This document shows positions 62,861 through 64,000 of a DNA stretch of 64,000 bases, piece after piece. This DNA is from Streptomyces sp. CA-278952 (GTDB taxonomy: Bacteria > Actinomycetota > Actinomycetes > Streptomycetales > Streptomycetaceae), in the NCBI RefSeq assembly GCF_028747205.1, contig NZ_CP112880.1:6917501-6981500 (forward strand), given 5' to 3'. The position numbers and the translations under genes are program-made. Under the pieces are notes generated by a model that was given only the letters and a program-made list of their open reading frames with translations, searched no databases and was not told where the DNA came from. Position 1 is the first letter of the stretch. Every line of letters starts with the position of its first letter.

Positions 62861-64000
62861 TCAGCTCCCGGCCGCGCTCTTCGTCGTCGTACCGCTTCCG
62901 GCCGCCGAGCCGGTGACCTTGCGATCGGCCGACCGCAGCACCCCGGCGCCCAGCACCAGGCCGAAGGCCAGCACCGTCACCACGCCGAACGACACCACCA
63001 GCGAGGTGGCCTCGGCCAGCGAACCGATCGCGGAGGGAGCGATCAGGCTGGAGGTGTACGTGATGGTGGCGACGCCCGCGATGGCCTGACTCGGGTTCGG
63101 CCCGCTGCGCCCGGCCGCGGCGAAGGCCAGCGGGACCACGACCGCCACGCCGAGCCCCAGCAGTGCGAAGCCGCCCATCGCGGCCGCGGGGGAGGGCGAG
63201 AACACGACCAGCAGCCCGCCCGCGGTGGCCATCAGTCCGCCTGTGCGCACCGTGCGGACCGCGCCGAACCGGTCGACGATCCGGTCCCCGGCGATCCGCG
63301 CTATCGCCATCGTCAGGGTGAACGCGGTGGTGGAGGCCGCGGCGAGACCGTCCGAGCTGTCCAGGACGTCCCGCAGGTAGACCGCCGACCAGTCCAGGCT
63401 CGCACCCTCCGCGAACACCGCGCAGAACCCGATCGCCCCGATGATCAGGGCCGACTTCGGCGGCAGGGTGAAACGCGGCGGCGGCTCCTCGTCCGGGCGG
63501 CTCTGGAGATCGAGGACGCCCCGGCAGGCGATCAGCCCCAGTGCCGTGAGCGCCAGGGCGGCGATGGTGTGGTGGAGCCGGGCGTCGGTCGCGGTGTGCG
63601 CGGCGACGGTGCCGGCCGCCGAACCGATCAGCGCGCCCACGCTCCACATGCCGTGCAGGCCCGACATGATCGACTTGTCGAGACGGTTCTCCACCTCGAT
63701 GCCCAGGGCGTTCATCGCCACGTCGGACATCCCGGCCGTCGCCCCGTAGACGAACAGCGCCGCGCACAGCGTGACCAGGCTCGGCGCGAGCGCGGGCAGG
63801 ATCAGCGCCAGCGTCCACAGCGCCAGCAGCCCCCGCAGGGCGGTCCGCGCACCGAACCGGTGGCTGATCCGGCCGGCGAGCGGCATCGCGATCGACGCGC
63901 CGATCGCCGGGAAGGCCAGCGCCAGGCCGAGCTGGCCCGCGCTCACTCCGGCGTGGTCCTGGATCCACGGCACCCGGGTCGCGAAACTGCCGGTCACCGC
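62861..64000 (-). CDS. MFS transporter, 5' end beyond the window
   Basis: The frame is open to the window edge. About 379 residues are visible, with 11 or so hydrophobic segments. The first visible segment (GSFATRVPWIQDHAGVSAGQLGLALAFPAIGASIAMPLAGRISHRFGAR) lies at the end of helix 1 and contains the MFS motif A region GRISHRFGAR, so only the first part of helix 1 is missing. It belongs to the sugar/FucP-like or drug-efflux-like branch, with no substrate evidence. The cytoplasmic C-terminus is short and Ser/Lys-rich. The 248 bases between it and the permease contain no supported gene. Confidence 0.85.
   Translation of the reverse strand, partial: AVTGSFATRVPWIQDHAGVSAGQLGLALAFPAIGASIAMPLAGRISHRFGARTALRGLLALWTLALILPALAPSLVTLCAALFVYGATAGMSDVAMNALGIEVENRLDKSIMSGLHGMWSVGALIGSAAGTVAAHTATDARLHHTIAALALTALGLIACRGVLDLQSRPDEEPPPRFTLPPKSALIIGAIGFCAVFAEGASLDWSAVYLRDVLDSSDGLAAASTTAFTLTMAIARIAGDRIVDRFGAVRTVRTGGLMATAGGLLVVFSPSPAAAMGGFALLGLGVAVVVPLAFAAAGRSGPNPSQAIAGVATITYTSSLIAPSAIGSLAEATSLVVSFGVVTVLAFGLVLGAGVLRSADRKVTGSAAGSGTTTKSAAGS

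Overview
The window reads as core chromosome of a Streptomyces. It is very GC-rich, GTG and TTG starts are common, short stop/start overlaps are frequent, and it carries bldD, the actinobacterial integration host factor sIHF, a bifunctional RelA and the pyr cluster in the order known around relA, bldD and sIHF in S. coelicolor. I see no tRNA, rRNA, CRISPR array, insertion sequence or prophage. Most of the window is conserved housekeeping DNA, with a few accessory genes set into it.

Layout. 1-4.7 kb: secD (3' end), secF, apt and relA, all rightward. 4.8-7.0 kb: leftward DUF349 protein and a membrane-anchored cyclophilin. 7.2-11.5 kb: metallo-beta-lactamase-fold hydrolase, hisS, a VKOR-family protein and rarA. 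11.6-13.1 kb: a DUF2470 gene divergent from rpsD, with an iron-regulator box in the 56-bp gap. 13.1-15.3 kb: a leftward STAND/COG3903-type ATPase with TPRs. 15.5-25.5 kb: a long rightward run: DUF948, a small protein, alaS, ruvX, mltG, then aroE, aroC, aroK-aroB in one reading frame, and aroQ. 25.7-28.9 kb: a polyproline-rich P-loop protein, a degenerate M24 peptidase-like protein, efp and nusB. 29.1-29.6 kb: bldD, leftward. 29.8-39.9 kb: the pyrimidine run pyrR, pyrB, pyrC, a membrane protein, carA, carB, pyrD, pyrF. 40.1-46.6 kb: sIHF, gmk, rpoZ, coaBC, metK and a degenerate priA. 46.7-53.2 kb: an HTH protein (leftward), an ArsR/SRPBCC pair, fmt, rsmB, rpe and a SorC-type regulator. 53.3-64 kb, more accessory: a class I terpene synthase, a GuaB1-type GMP reductase, an aldehyde dehydrogenase, an Lrp regulator, a nitrilase-family amidase plus FAD amine oxidase (probable lysine 2-monooxygenase route), an NCS2 nucleobase permease and a truncated MFS transporter.

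How the parts fit. The region supplies aromatic precursors (aroE/C/K/B/Q), UMP (pyr), SAM (metK), CoA (coaBC), translation factors (hisS, alaS, rpsD, efp, fmt, rsmB) and global control (relA, bldD, sIHF, omega). The most informative signals outside the coding regions are a near-textbook PyrR-binding RNA loop that can hide the pyrR Shine-Dalgarno sequence, the iron box between DUF2470 and rpsD, a terminator-like hairpin in the leader of the guaB1-type gene, and several perfect palindromes in promoter regions. In the coding regions the points to check are the stop-less aroK-aroB junction, the loss of metal ligands in the M24 protein before efp, and the polyproline gene in the efp neighbourhood. 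No large undescribed system stands out. Functions are inferred from motifs and family knowledge, with no database search.
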